Assembly: GCA_020064725.1 (NCBI GenBank)
Contig: JAGTWJ010000001.1
Location: 496,001 to 560,000, forward strand
Source of the DNA: Drechslerella dactyloides
Lineage: Eukaryota; Ascomycota; Orbiliomycetes; Orbiliales; Orbiliaceae
DNA: 64,000 nt
Direction: 5' to 3'
Part shown: one piece after another, positions 36,348 through 46,883 of the stretch
Layout: each line of letters opens with the position of its first letter
Numbering within the stretch: position 1 is the stretch's first letter
Notes under the pieces: model-generated
What the model saw: the letters and a program-made list of their open reading frames with translations, nothing else
Told to the model about the DNA's origin: nothing
Databases searched by the model: none
Made by a program: the position numbers and the translations under genes

Positions 36348-36809
36348 ATGCAGTATTTCATATTTTCTACCACATTTTTTCTATTGTTTCTCGTTGGCAT
36401 TTATGTTGCGAATGCTGCTCCAATGGTGAACCTGGTCCCCACACTCACCCAGGGCATCATTGAATCGACTGTAAAACGAGGTAAGCCTAAACTAAACGCA
36501 GCTCATTTATCCACAGCTAAACTTTCCTGATACCTTCCTACGTAAAGTCACCCGCTATCGGAGTCCTAGCGCACGCGCATACTAATATATCTTTCTGAAC
36601 TAGACATTGTCCCACGAGCCAGCCCGAGCGGTTCAGTTTGCAAGCAGGTCAACCTCGACAATTGCTACAAGCAATGTAATTGTACAAGCTCCCCACGATG
36701 CAACACGAGCGCTACAACTGCCTGTCGCAATGTATGCGTATATTCTCTGTGCGGAACAAAGCCATCCAGCACAACCTCACCGCTCCCGATAAATGGATAC
36801 AAACGATAA
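36348..36809 (+). CDS. Small secreted cysteine-rich protein, candidate effector or antimicrobial peptide
   Basis: Two exons, 36348-36480 and 36604-36809, joined by a 123-nt intron with GTAAGC donor, ACTAAT branch point and AACTAG acceptor; 112 aa. Residues 1-24 are a strong signal peptide (hydrophobic FFLLFLVGIYVANAA). A short pro-segment ends in Lys-Arg at 43-44, a Kex2-type site. The mature part (45-112) has eight Cys at 57, 65, 69, 71, 77, 85, 89 and 94 (spacing x7, x3, x1, x5, x7, x3, x4), enough for four disulfides, and a Ser/Thr/Pro-rich tail ending in Lys-Arg. The intron falls in the codon right after the KR site, so exon 1 encodes the pre-pro part and exon 2 the mature peptide. I do not recognise the cysteine pattern as a known family. 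A donor-like GTATGC inside exon 2 (near 36731) could truncate it, but the reading-through frame keeps the Cys spacing and looks right. Confidence 0.7.
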
Positions 36810-37119
36810 GGTTTAAACGGTATCATCCTGTATTTGGACCAATGATACTCATATCTGGATCGCACTGGACCTATCAAACTGATATCTCTATATCAACTAT
36901 ATCGTTATTTTGGGCGGAGTTGGAATAATTCTTTGCGCAAATATTGCCACAATACTAATAATCGATCGATTCCGCACTTATGATCAGGTCACAAGTTACG
37001 TAATTACGTTCGTCAATGCAATCGCTCGACCCAAGGATGCATTCTCTCTAGACCGCTACCAGCTACTACTACTCTTAATCGTTCTTGATCGATTATATCG
37101 ACATGCACGTCAGGCCTCA
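36810..37119. other. 310-bp gap between two convergent peptide genes
   Basis: AT-rich 3' flank shared by the two small secreted peptide genes; nothing else seen. Confidence 0.6.
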
Positions 37120-37317
37120 TCAGTCACAAGTTGCAGACCCCGAGCAAAAAACGCCATTCCATACGCAATCGGCGGAGCAACCGTCGCACTCCGCATGGGT
37201 ATGCCAGATGCTACAGGAAAGTCTTTTTTCAAAGATGTTATTCTCGGGTACCGGTGACGCCGCGACGACCGGGAGTAGAAGGCAGAGGGCGAGGAGTTGC
37301 TTGACGGAGAACTGCAT
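37120..37317 (-). CDS. Small secreted cysteine-rich peptide, possibly defensin-like
   Basis: Single-exon 65-aa frame on the minus strand. Residues 1-20 are a classical signal peptide (KQLLALCLLLPVVAA); a short pro-segment ends in Lys-Arg at 31-32, a Kex2-type site. The 33-residue mature part has six Cys at 35, 44, 47, 51, 58 and 64 (spacing x8, x2, x3, x6, x5). The C-x3-C pair (47/51) and the later C-x5-C (58/64) recall cysteine-stabilised alpha/beta defensins, but those end in a C-x-C; here the stop codon TGA falls exactly two codons after the last Cys. Six Cys is an even number, so the peptide may also be a complete three-disulfide molecule of another fold. I chose the ATG at 37317 since the in-frame ATG at 37344 would add nine polar residues before the signal peptide. 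It lies tail to tail with the other secreted peptide gene. Confidence 0.65.
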   Translation of the reverse strand: MQFSVKQLLALCLLLPVVAASPVPENNIFEKRLSCSIWHTHAECDGCSADCVWNGVFCSGSATCD

Positions 37318-39392
37318 GGTTCTATCGAATGTCACCATTCGCATTAGTATGATATATATACAACATAAACTGAAATATATATCGGAGTGTGGAATAATCC
37401 AAAATACATACTCTATAGATCTAAACCTCGCGAATTCGAGACAAAAAGTCTTGGGTAGGATGTGTACGTAGGAATTCTATAGGGCTTTTAAAAGAAGCTG
37501 GATAGAAATGTGAGCTTTCTAAACAAAACTGTTGGAGCTTGAGATAGAATCTGCATACTGTCTTTAAATGGATTGAAGAGAAGGTAGTCTGAAGTGTCCG
37601 ATGCTGAGCGTTTGTACTGTATGTTTTGTCGATGCCGGGGCGGCCTTTGGACGCCTTTTATAGACGAAGCCTCCAGCTTTACCCCACCATATTTTGCAGC
37701 GTAACGTCCCGAACGAGTTTCTCGAGTGCAGAAGCCGCAATCGGGATCCTCTTCTGCTGTTATCTTGCTCCAGACGCTGGTATAATCCCTATAGAAAATT
37801 GAATCGCAGTTGAACTAAAGTATATTCAGATCATAAGAGCTCGTGCCGATGGCGTTGATATAGATGTGATCTTATAGCTGTAGATGGCATGGTGTTTCCC
37901 GCTTGCTGCCAGATTAGGGTTTGGTGTCTTGTCTTTCTTGACGAAGTGGATCTATACGAATGCCCTTTCGCCGTGTAGCCTATCAATTCATTATAGCGTC
38001 AGTCTAATACACGCCAAGTAATTGAGTGCTTGCATAAGTGCAGTCATAAATAGCACCGACAGACCTAGTAAGTGAGTACATGCATTGCAATGGCAAAAAA
38101 CCAGCAGCGACAAATATCAATTTTCTTCAACCTGTCGGAGATCGACAGCTCGGGTAAAATGTCTGTCGGTTTACCTAATCTCGCTGGTTTGTGGGCTCCT
38201 TGGCAGCTTACTATAAACGAAAGCTCGTGGAGCTCATGGCATTATCAGTTGATCAACCGAAGGCACCGTGCTCGGAGCGGGATAATGCTGGATCGAAGTT
38301 TCTTGCTCTCCCCCATATTTGAGACCTCAGCGACAGTTGAAGGTGGAATAATCATGTACGAAAAGTAGTCTTCGATTTTGTGTTGCGCTGCGAGCTCGCT
38401 GTTCTCAACAGCGAGCCGGCGGCTGGCCCCGAGACTATACGAAAAGACCGGTTAAGCTGCATCATAATTATATGGGGAACTTCACTCCGGAGGCCCTTTT
38501 CAACGGACCTGCGCTCTATCGAACGTGGCTGTTGATATTTACACAAGTGAGTACTTGGCTCAGCGTAGTGAATAGATGGTCTTCTGGAGGAGCGTCTCTC
38601 GCTATTATCAGACGCCCTTGCTTTTGTATTTACTAGTATACTGTGAGATAGTGCTATTGTATCATCTATTTGTCTCGCGGGCAGGCTGCCGTACACGTAC
38701 TTTAACCAGCGAAGCTGGTGTGCCCTATGCAAGCTATCTCAGTGTTTCGAATTTTGCCTCTTCCAAAAAAAAAAAAAATGAGTTACACTTTTAAATTTTC
38801 TATATTTCTTTCAGGCGCTTCGATTTGTGAAGCATCACACCCACCAATTTGAGGTAAGTGTATGCCAACTTTACCTGATCGAATGATACAGTCAATGTGG
38901 GGACAAGGAACAAGAAGTAGCGTGCTGCGATACCGTCGCTCTAGCTATAGACGGCAAGCATTAGAGCTAGCTACCCTTAGTCTCGAGGAGCTACCCCGCT
39001 GCGGCTCAGAGATGTATCGGCTAGCGGATAATAAGCAGGATCCAATGTTTGCCCTCGACATGCAGCGCCTGGCACGAGGCTACTATAGTTTGCCCTGAAA
39101 CGCCACCAAGCTGTTAATCCTCGGAAGGCTTCTGGCGGATGCCATTCCTTTGTTCCTCAGACTTCCGTTACGGCCACTGCAGCACTGGCAGCTGCGCAGG
39201 TAATACAGAAAGTCCATGTGTATATCGGTATTGCAACATACCCAACTGGAGAGAAAGGAACCGGCCACAAGACGCGTTTAAGGTTTGATGCCGACCGCGG
39301 GGACCAGTCCTTGGACACCTGCATGCTGGTAAACTTCAATCAATCACCTCATCAAACAGAAAATTCCCGTCAGATCAATTGCCACTGTACAG
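37318..39392. other. 2.1-kb intergenic region
   Basis: Contains the promoter of the minus-strand peptide gene and of the F-box-like gene. An A14 run is at 38765-38778. No supported gene. Confidence 0.5.
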
Positions 39393-40577
39393 ATGGGTCA
39401 ACCACGTCTTCTGTCAGTCCCTCCCGAGATACGTGTCGTAATCTACGAGATGATTTTCGACATTTGCAATTCTGCCGAGACGACCCCTCCTATCTATTCG
39501 CTCGGCAATGAAACCGAAAACGCGGATGTTGAGCGGTTGCCGCTGCATTTTCATCCGACCGGCTCGTGCGCTCGGAGCATCGCCTACCCAAAAGCATATC
39601 CACGCTACTCGCTCCTGCCAGTGCTTCAAATCAACAGTCAGATACGGGCGGAATTTCGATATTTTCTCGACCGTCGACTAAAATCGGCAAAGCCCGGCCA
39701 GGGGTTACGATACGAAATTGATATAGCAGCAATTTATGCGAACAACGGCCCGACTGAGAAGAGTCAAGCAACTCTGAAGCCCATTTGGAGGGTTCTGCCG
39801 CTTCCGCCAGAGCCGCCGTATAATGTCATCGAAAACTTCAATATCACCTATCGACTTGTGAACTACGACACAAGAACGAACGATGTCGATGTCACGGGCC
39901 ATATATTCAGGACCTCCAAAATGTTGGCTACCAGGTTTATCTGTAGACTCTTTTGCGATTTCTTTTGTCATGGTCCGCAGGGGTTTTACGACGCTCGTCT
40001 AAATCAGCCGCCGTTGGCAGCAGATTTCATGAATTTCACTGAACCCCAGGTAACACAGCAGCCACCAGCGGAAGGGAGCTATAGGAGATGCTACCCGTTG
40101 GTCAAGCACTTGTCATTCGGCCTGAAGTTTGAGTGCTCGGCGCGATTTAATGAAGAGTTGCAGTGTCTGCTTGCCCTCTCTCTTTCGAATCGGTCCGAAG
40201 TTGAACAGCACTGGGATCTGAATCTCCACCGAGAAAAGGCAGCTTACAACTTTTACCACAAGGTCGTCCTGAGATTCGATCAATCGATCAAACGTGGCGT
40301 CGCTGGAGGGCGGATTGGAAGAATTACCACTTCTGCAAGAGGAGAAGAATTGCCTGGTTTCGAAGTCGCCCTGGCAAGAATGCAGTTAAGGGGGAATAGC
40401 GGCAAGTGGAGAATTGGCGAGCTGGATCAAGGGCAAGCACCCGGGGTGCCGAGGCTCTGGGCAGCTTGCGACTTGGAGGAGGGCAAAAGTCTCAATAGGT
40501 GGCGCAAACCACAATCTTCGAAGGATTGTATATGCAGCTGCAAAAGGCATCAAGGCCCCCATATACACACTAATTAA
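39393..40577 (+). CDS. F-box-like domain protein of the fungal 2EXR type
   Basis: Uninterrupted 394-aa frame. The N-terminus reads PRLLSVPPEIRVVIYEMIFD, the LLxLPxEIRxxIYE motif of the F-box-like domains (often called 2EXR-like) that are expanded in filamentous ascomycetes. A second typical feature is ILQINSQIRAEF-type sequence (here LLPVLQINSQIRAEFRYFLD) near residue 80. The remaining ~300 residues are a mixed alpha/beta region without a named domain. No signal peptide or membrane helix. These proteins are thought to be substrate adaptors or relics of them, mostly without known function. The C-terminus after residue 370 (Cys/His-rich) could be read-through into a spliced-out part, but the frame is continuous. 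Convergent with the RBR gene downstream. Confidence 0.75.
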   Translation: MGQPRLLSVPPEIRVVIYEMIFDICNSAETTPPIYSLGNETENADVERLPLHFHPTGSCARSIAYPKAYPRYSLLPVLQINSQIRAEFRYFLDRRLKSAKPGQGLRYEIDIAAIYANNGPTEKSQATLKPIWRVLPLPPEPPYNVIENFNITYRLVNYDTRTNDVDVTGHIFRTSKMLATRFICRLFCDFFCHGPQGFYDARLNQPPLAADFMNFTEPQVTQQPPAEGSYRRCYPLVKHLSFGLKFECSARFNEELQCLLALSLSNRSEVEQHWDLNLHREKAAYNFYHKVVLRFDQSIKRGVAGGRIGRITTSARGEELPGFEVALARMQLRGNSGKWRIGELDQGQAPGVPRLWAACDLEEGKSLNRWRKPQSSKDCICSCKRHQGPHIHTN

Positions 40578-40965
40578 GGTCAAGTGGTTTGTATGTCTCT
40601 ATCTTTCTCAAGAATAATTGCAAAGCCATCTTTCGGCATAACTACTAGTCTACTTGCAATCGATTAATAGCATAACAAGATCGAGAGAATTTTCGAAATG
40701 AGATCAATTCAACAACTCAGAATGCAATGCTAAGAAATATATATACGGCGAAATGAGAACACTATCAACAAAGCCATCGTGTAAAGGAATGGAAGCCTGG
40801 CTTCTCGGCGGGAACTTCCCCTGAACGCCGTACTCCTCGACAAGCGCTAGACAAAGAAATCCAACGGAAATCGCATATGCGGGTAGACATTAAAACTCAA
40901 AACACAACATTCGTAAATACGAGTAAACTGTAAATCCTCCAAAATCATGTATTATCCGGCAGACT
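40578..40965. other. Convergent 3' intergenic region
   Basis: AT-rich 3' flank between the F-box-like and RBR genes. Nothing else seen. Confidence 0.6.
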
Positions 40966-43900
40966 TTAGTACTTCCCCTTCCAGTACTTCATTGGCTTTC
41001 CCAGGCGCTGTAGCTCCTCCTCAGAAAACGGTAAGTCGTTCTTCGATGCTGCCTCTTCAAAGCCACTCTTCACCTTCCACATCCTCTTTGTCTCTTCTCC
41101 CTCGAAAAACTCCACGAGTTCAAGCAACTCCGCGACCTTGGCATCTTCCTCCTCCTTGGGCAGAACGCCAGTCTTGTCAACGACTACGTCTGCACCTTCA
41201 TCGAGGAAGCCGTCCTCATTTGTAATCTTGATACCGCCAACCGAAGTGCCTTCCTTATACTCGTCGACGCTTATACAGGAGTGGTAGCGCCCGTAATCAC
41301 CGCCGCAGTAGAAGCAGAATGCATAGCCGCACGCACAGGTCATGTGGTCGCAGCCAGTGTGACGAGCCACTAGGTTGTGGCAGTTGACGCACTGGCGGAA
41401 CCGGTTGGGAAATTCTTCGTACTCATCATCACCGTCGTCGTCTTCCTCGGTGGACTCGCCTTCCTTCTTGCCGTCTTCCGTCTTCTCAACAGGGTTCGCG
41501 TACTTAGCAAGCATAAAGGACTTGTAGAACGACGTGCGTGAGACGCAAGGAGTATCAGTGCCGTGGAAGTGGGACTTGCAGAGGGTGCAGATGGTGGTCC
41601 GGCAGGCTGGATCCGGGCAGACGACGAGCTGGGACTTGAAGTCCTTCTGAACAATTTCGATCACTGTTTCCATCTCTGGCTCTGGCTCTGGTTCCGGAGC
41701 GGGAGTCTCTTCAGTCTGTTCCGGAGCGGGAGTCTCTTCAATTTGTTCTGCAGCCTGGTCCGCAGCACCCTCGGCGGCAGCACCTTCAGTAGCAGTACCC
41801 TCGACGGTGGGAGCCTCTTCGGCGGGAGTCTCTGCGGCGGGAGTCTCTGCGGCGGGAGTCTCTACAGTAGGAGCCTCAGCGGCGGGAGCCTCGACAGCGA
41901 GGGTCTCGGCAGCAGGAGTCTCAGTGGTGGCGGCCTCAATGGTGGCGGCCTCAGCAGGAGCAGTCTCAATAGGAGCGGTTTCAGTAGGAACGGCTTCGGG
42001 GGGGCCGGCCTCGGTGACAGTGGTCTCGATAACAGTAGCTTCGGCGGGTGTGGCTTCAGTATTAACATCCTCAGCTGCCGGAGTCACCACTGGTGCTTCT
42101 GAAGCAGTAGCTTCGGTTGCCTCGGTGGTGGTGGTGGTCTCAGGGGCAGCTGCTCCAGTTATAACAGTGCTTTCGGAGGGGATCTCATCGGCCACAGGGG
42201 TTTCAACAGCAGCGGCCTCCGTAGCGGCGACTTCTGCGGTAGCAACTTCCGTAGCGGTAGCTTCTGTAGTTGTAGCTTCTGTAGTAGCAGCTTCTGTAGT
42301 AGCAGCTTCTGTAGGGGCTTCCACGGTAGTAGGAGCAGCCTCAGCGACAGCTTCAGCAGGAGCGGCCTCAGCAGGAGCAGCCTCAGCGACACCTTCGGCA
42401 GCTGCAGTTTCCGGCTGAGTCTCAGGTGTCTCCGCCTTCTCCTCCTTGGGCTTCGGTACCTGCTTGCTCACTTCCACTTCTCGGGCAACTGTGTAAGACG
42501 TCCGAGGAACATAGGCAGAACATGTCGGCACAGGGCAAAATAGCTTTTCCTTGTCTTCCCAGTATGTCTGAATATCCTTGAGTCTGGCCATGTATCCAGC
42601 AGATACGAACGGCTCAACTATCGGTAACATGGAGAGACGATCGTACTTAGGGAGAGGCTCTCGATGCGGCTAGATACCAGGAGGGAAAAATTAGCTTTGT
42701 CTTCTTGTTTGGAGAAACAGTAAGTAGAAGACGTACCCAAGTAAGAGCGTTATCAAACCAATCCAGCAAGCACTGCTTGCAATAAGCGGAATCGTCACCG
42801 CTTGGATTACAAGCCGGTCGTCCAGCCTCTGTCACCTTGGAGCGCAGTTCCTCGTTCTCAACTTCGTCTTCGTACATCTTCGCGAAGTAGTCACCGCATG
42901 CCTGGCAATACATTGCATAGCATCCCTTCCTTTCGAGCCTCTCGCATGTTGCGCACATCTGTCGAAAAACCACCTCTCGGCGCGGCTTCGGAGGCAGCTG
43001 CTCTGGCTGTGCTTCTGGTGTAGGGTCTGGTTCTGGTATAGGTGTAGCTTCTGTTTCTGCTGTAGGAGCTTCGGCAGTTGGAGTCTCGGCTGCCTCCGCA
43101 TCGACTGGAGCGGCGGCGGGTGTCCCTTCTGTAGCCTCTTCCGCTGGCTGTGCTTCTTCCATAGGCGCCTCTGTCGGAGGGTTTGGAACAGTGCTTTCAA
43201 CTGGTGCCGCTTCAGAGGTCAATTCCTCTCCGGTAGCTGTCGACTCCATTTCTGGAGTACTCGTAGTGTCCCCTGAACTTCCTTCGCCCCCTTCACGAGG
43301 CTCTGGAAGGGTTATTTCGACAGTTGGAAGCTCCTTCTCCTCTTCCATACCTTCCGAAGAGGCCCAGAAGCTCTTTATGACCTCCTGTTCGTCTGACGGG
43401 ATTGCTAGGACAGCGGATCCCTCTAGTGGAGTTTCTGTTGCCATATCCTCTGACTTTTCTGTTGATGTGGAAGCAGTTGGTTCTTCGGATGGGGTAGCAG
43501 GCTGCTTTTGAGCTCTTGCTGTTGTGACGTCGTCCTCAAGAGGAAATCTGGCGAAGGATCCAAGTTAGTTCTCTGCGATTCTAAATATTCCACCATGTGC
43601 ACCTGGCTAGACCGGTATCCTTGTTCACGCGAGACTGAGGATTGATACTGCGATGCGTATTTTAGGAAACGACGTGGGGTACATGCATTACGTGTCGATA
43701 GCGGTTGTTTCACATATGCACGGTTCAGCAAGTGATTCTGCAGCTTGCCGAGCGTGAGCAGCCAACTGAAAGATGACGAGGCTGCCAAAAGTGAACGCAC
43801 GCCAAAAGTGCTATGAGGCAAATAAAACCCATAGAACACATGACAAATGGACAATGTTGCAACGGACAGCGGGAGACAGGCTCAAAAAGTTTAAGGCCGA

Positions 43901-44000
43901 AAGAATTGAGGCAGTATTTCTCGCCATTGGATTGAGTATTCAAGACTTACACTTCCTGCCCTATTAAAGGGTTCTCTGGGATTGGTTCGCCTCCCGCCAT
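40966..44000 (-). CDS. RBR-type (RING-IBR-RING2) ubiquitin ligase with long Ala/Thr/Glu repeat tract
   Basis: Three exons on the minus strand (44000-43951, 43547-42737, 42669-40966), 854 aa. Near residue 215 a Cys-rich block begins (QMCATCERLERKGCYAMYCQ, CNPSGDDSAYCKQCLLDW) that continues across the 67-nt intron to DKEKLFCPVPTC, an atypical RING1-like unit. An IBR-like end (VVCPDPACRTTICTLCKSHF) and a RING2 (CVNCHNLVARHTGCDHMTCA, CGYAFCFYCGGDY, from about residue 714) follow. In RBR enzymes the Cys in the GC-x-H-M-x-C motif (here about residue 727) takes the ubiquitin thioester. Residues ~360-580, between RING1 and the IBR part, are a tract of near-tandem ATTEA/TEAAT/ETPAA units, and the N-terminal 200 residues are acidic and Pro/Thr-rich. 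The first intron (403 nt) is long for this genome; it joins MAGGEPIPENPLIGQEV to FPLEDDV. Starting at the internal ATG 43444 would drop about 51 residues. Confidence 0.78.
41690..42420 (-). repeat. Degenerate coding repeat tract within the RBR gene
   Basis: Minus-strand codons repeat 12-18 bp units such as GCTGCTACTACAGAA and GCCGCAGAGACTCCC, encoding Ala/Thr/Glu/Pro pentapeptides. The least diverged copies lie around 42235-42320. Size variation between isolates would be expected. Confidence 0.8.
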
Positions 44001-45468
44001 TTTGAAATCGATGGTCAGAGTCGAAAGCCGAAAATATGGTCAAGAACGCGAAAATGAGTTCCGTAGACTCTTCTATCAATTGTGTAGAAGATGCGCTTGA
44101 ATTGATTTGAATCAAATTAGAATGATCGGTGAAGCATGATATATATATAAGATAGCAGAAACACAGAACACAAAATGCCAGAACCAACGATATACGTGTG
44201 CTGAAGGATGTCTTGACGGTGGTTTAAAGGATCAGCCTCAGCCAACAGCTGCGGGAGGGGCTGCTTAAATGGTCAAATCCGCCCGGCGATTGATCGCAAT
44301 TGACTCCCATCATTGGGACCCGGCATTGGCTGCGGATTGCATCTCGAGATGCGGGACGAACGTTGTATGACTCGTCCGCTGACGGTTGTGTTGTGTCTCC
44401 ATTGAGTCATCCCCGCAACCAATCATGGGCGGGCGGTCGGCATCTGCTAGCCTCGGACGGGAATAGGCCCGCCCAGTGTGCAGAGCGCATCCCAGGCGTC
44501 TTCAGCTAGGACTGGCTCACACGTCAGACGTGCTTCAGTATTCCGCGCTTGTGCTGGATCCTTCGCTTTTGGACCCGTGAGAGGCATGCCATGAAGCTAG
44601 GCCGAGATGCCTGTCTGCATCGAAATCAACTTTTTCCATCTCGTCGGGTTTCCCTGCAGCTGCGAGGCCTCGCGAGGCATTGAACGAAGACTAAGAGAAA
44701 AAGTTTAGAGTTAATAGAATGTCGGCATATAACCCGTAAGCGGCGGACAGCTCGCTAGAGATCTCAAGGCACGCCGCGAGGCAGCCTGAGGAACCGCATC
44801 ACGGGTGACGAAGCACACTCGTAGGCGAGCGTTTAGCAGACGTTGACGGCTGGTGCCTGTTGGGATGGCGGCGTAACCGATTACTGATCGATTGCCAATT
44901 ACGGGGCTCAACTGAATCTCATAGCTAAGCTCAACTTCATATCAGATCCTGATCATCGATCATGGTGCCACTTGCTCGTCGATAAGAGCATGAATTAATA
45001 TATGAACCCGAGTATTTGAGATTGCCCGATGCAATGCAGATAGAATACTGAATTATACTAGTAGTACTCTGGTCAATTATATTATCACTAGCTGAAGATA
45101 TCGTACATAAAAAATCGTCTCATGGGTCATGATACAAAAAACAGTGAGGCTCAAGTACATACATACTAATAGGTAATGGCCCTCGCCAAGAGACGACACA
45201 AACAAAATCACAGAAGGATCCATCCCAGAAATCATGAACTCCAGACACACCGAGAAAGACCCAGAAGCATGGCAGCAGGGAGGCTCGGCTCGTCGTGCAG
45301 TAATTTGAAGAGCAGAGAGCCGAGAACTTATCCAATCATACGACGACCGTCCAATTAATTGCGAAAAGCATTAATTGTTCCGTTGCAAACGAGAATCAGG
45401 AATGAGAGTCGACTCCTGAAATTTGAAAGGCAAGGAGTTCCGAAAGTATGACTCCCACGGTCGCGTTG
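44001..45468. other. 1.5-kb intergenic region
   Basis: Upstream region of the RBR gene and 3' flank of the second SAT4 gene. No supported gene. Confidence 0.55.
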
Positions 45469-46883
45469 TCAGACTCTCCTATCATCTCCATATCGTCTGC
45501 TATCCCACGCACCGCTCCTTACTGGCGTCTCTATAACACCTTCCTTCGGAGGTACCCTGGGAGGAGCACCGTTGGGTGAAAAGCCGGCGATGGAATCCAC
45601 AGTCCGGTCGCTCCCACTACCCGAAGGAACGATGCTCTCCTGGCTTTCCCCCCTCTCCGATTTCCCTCCAATTGATGTCAGCGGGTAAATGCTCATCACT
45701 CTTGCGGCACGCTCGGCTTTACTGAGATTGCTGCTGCTGCCGCCAAAGTGAGTATGCCGCATGCCGCTGCCACCAAAGCTGTTGATTTCCATTGGAGCAC
45801 TGTTCGTGTAGCCTTGGGAGCCGGCAAAGCGGGGGAAGATTTTGATTGCGAGGGGCTTTAGCGAAGGGATCGAAGCGCAAACAATAGCGACATGTGTTTC
45901 GAGGGAAGTATAAATCCACAACTCGAAGCACCACCAGCTTGCGTCCCAGGACATTGTTGCTCTTTGGATATATATCAGACGTAGAATTGCTGAGAGTGGG
46001 GCTCTGAACGGAGGAAGTCACTGTTAGCATATGCCTTTGTACTTGTAGCTCAAATTCTCGAGCGATGATAACAGGCTCACATACATAATCCCCAGAGTAA
46101 AGACACCCACGAGCATCAGCTTCTGCCTCATCGGCATCTGCAACGTCCACACGATTGGTACCGGAAGCAACAGCACTAGAATGTCCGTGAACAGATTCGT
46201 ACAGCCGTGGAGCAAGTGCAGCTCGTTTTGAAGTGTAATGCATTTGTCGCCAGCCTTCGGTAACCGCCAGTATGCACTGATTGGCACACACTGAAATATG
46301 ATCAAGAAGGTCCAGGTGATGAGCCAAGCGCCTAGGAAGGCCATCGAAGCATATATTGCTCTCTCGAAAGACGTCGTAGTGCAGAATCGCAAATAGAATA
46401 GTAAAATGGAGAATTTCGTCAAGCTGACGCTCCATGTGAAGGTTAACTGGGTCGCGAAGGACCATATCCGGACTTTATTGACCTGGTCCTGCTTTAGGTC
46501 CCAGATATGGGTTCCCACACCGGCTCCTTGTGAGAGTATACATGTGACGCTCACGGCTATTGCGGTAATCTAAGTTAGATATATCTCTTAGTCTCAGCGG
46601 CCTGAAAGGTGTTTGATATTGAGCTATTGAGGAGACCGCGGAAACTCACGGTTGCAAGAATGATGAGCCAGTCATCTGCTTTGAAAGATTTGAGGATAAA
46701 TGACCGGACATAGAGACGTAGTGTTACGACGATTCCGCAAAGGACCATCATGACAATAGTTAACGGGGCCATGAAATTTCCCTTTCGGTCGGGATCCACG
46801 TAATTGGGTTCCGGCCATGTCGACAGGATCGAAAACGGTGGTAGAAGCATCGTGAAAGACGGAATTGCCCACTCTATGAGCAA
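45469..46883 (-). CDS. SAT4 / fungal rhodopsin-like 7TM membrane protein (second copy)
   Basis: Three exons on the minus strand (46883-46650, 46569-46085, 46003-45469), 417 aa. Family marks in order: helix 1 then LRLYVRSFILKSFKADDWLI, the loop GVGTHIWDL, helix with SLTKFSILLFYLRFC, CVPISAYWRLP..DKC with the conserved loop cysteines, DILVLLLPVPIVWTLQMPMR, GVFTLGIIAPLSAILRLIYI and WWCFELWIYTSLETHVAIVC. Introns are 80 and 81 nt, with CTAAC and GCTAAC branch points. The ~120-residue C-terminal tail is Ser/Gly-rich and cytoplasmic. It differs clearly from the gene at 1188 (helix sequences and tail), so it is a distant paralogue, not a recent duplicate. No CFEM domain precedes it. Confidence 0.85.

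Noticed and set aside
42159..42418. Long Leu/Arg-rich and Val/Ser-rich frames opposite the RBR repeat tract
   Set aside because: They are antisense shadows of the Ala/Thr/Glu coding repeat.
1188..46883. The two SAT4-type genes as a recent duplication
   Set aside because: Exon structure, helix sequences and tails differ clearly; they are distant members of a large family.
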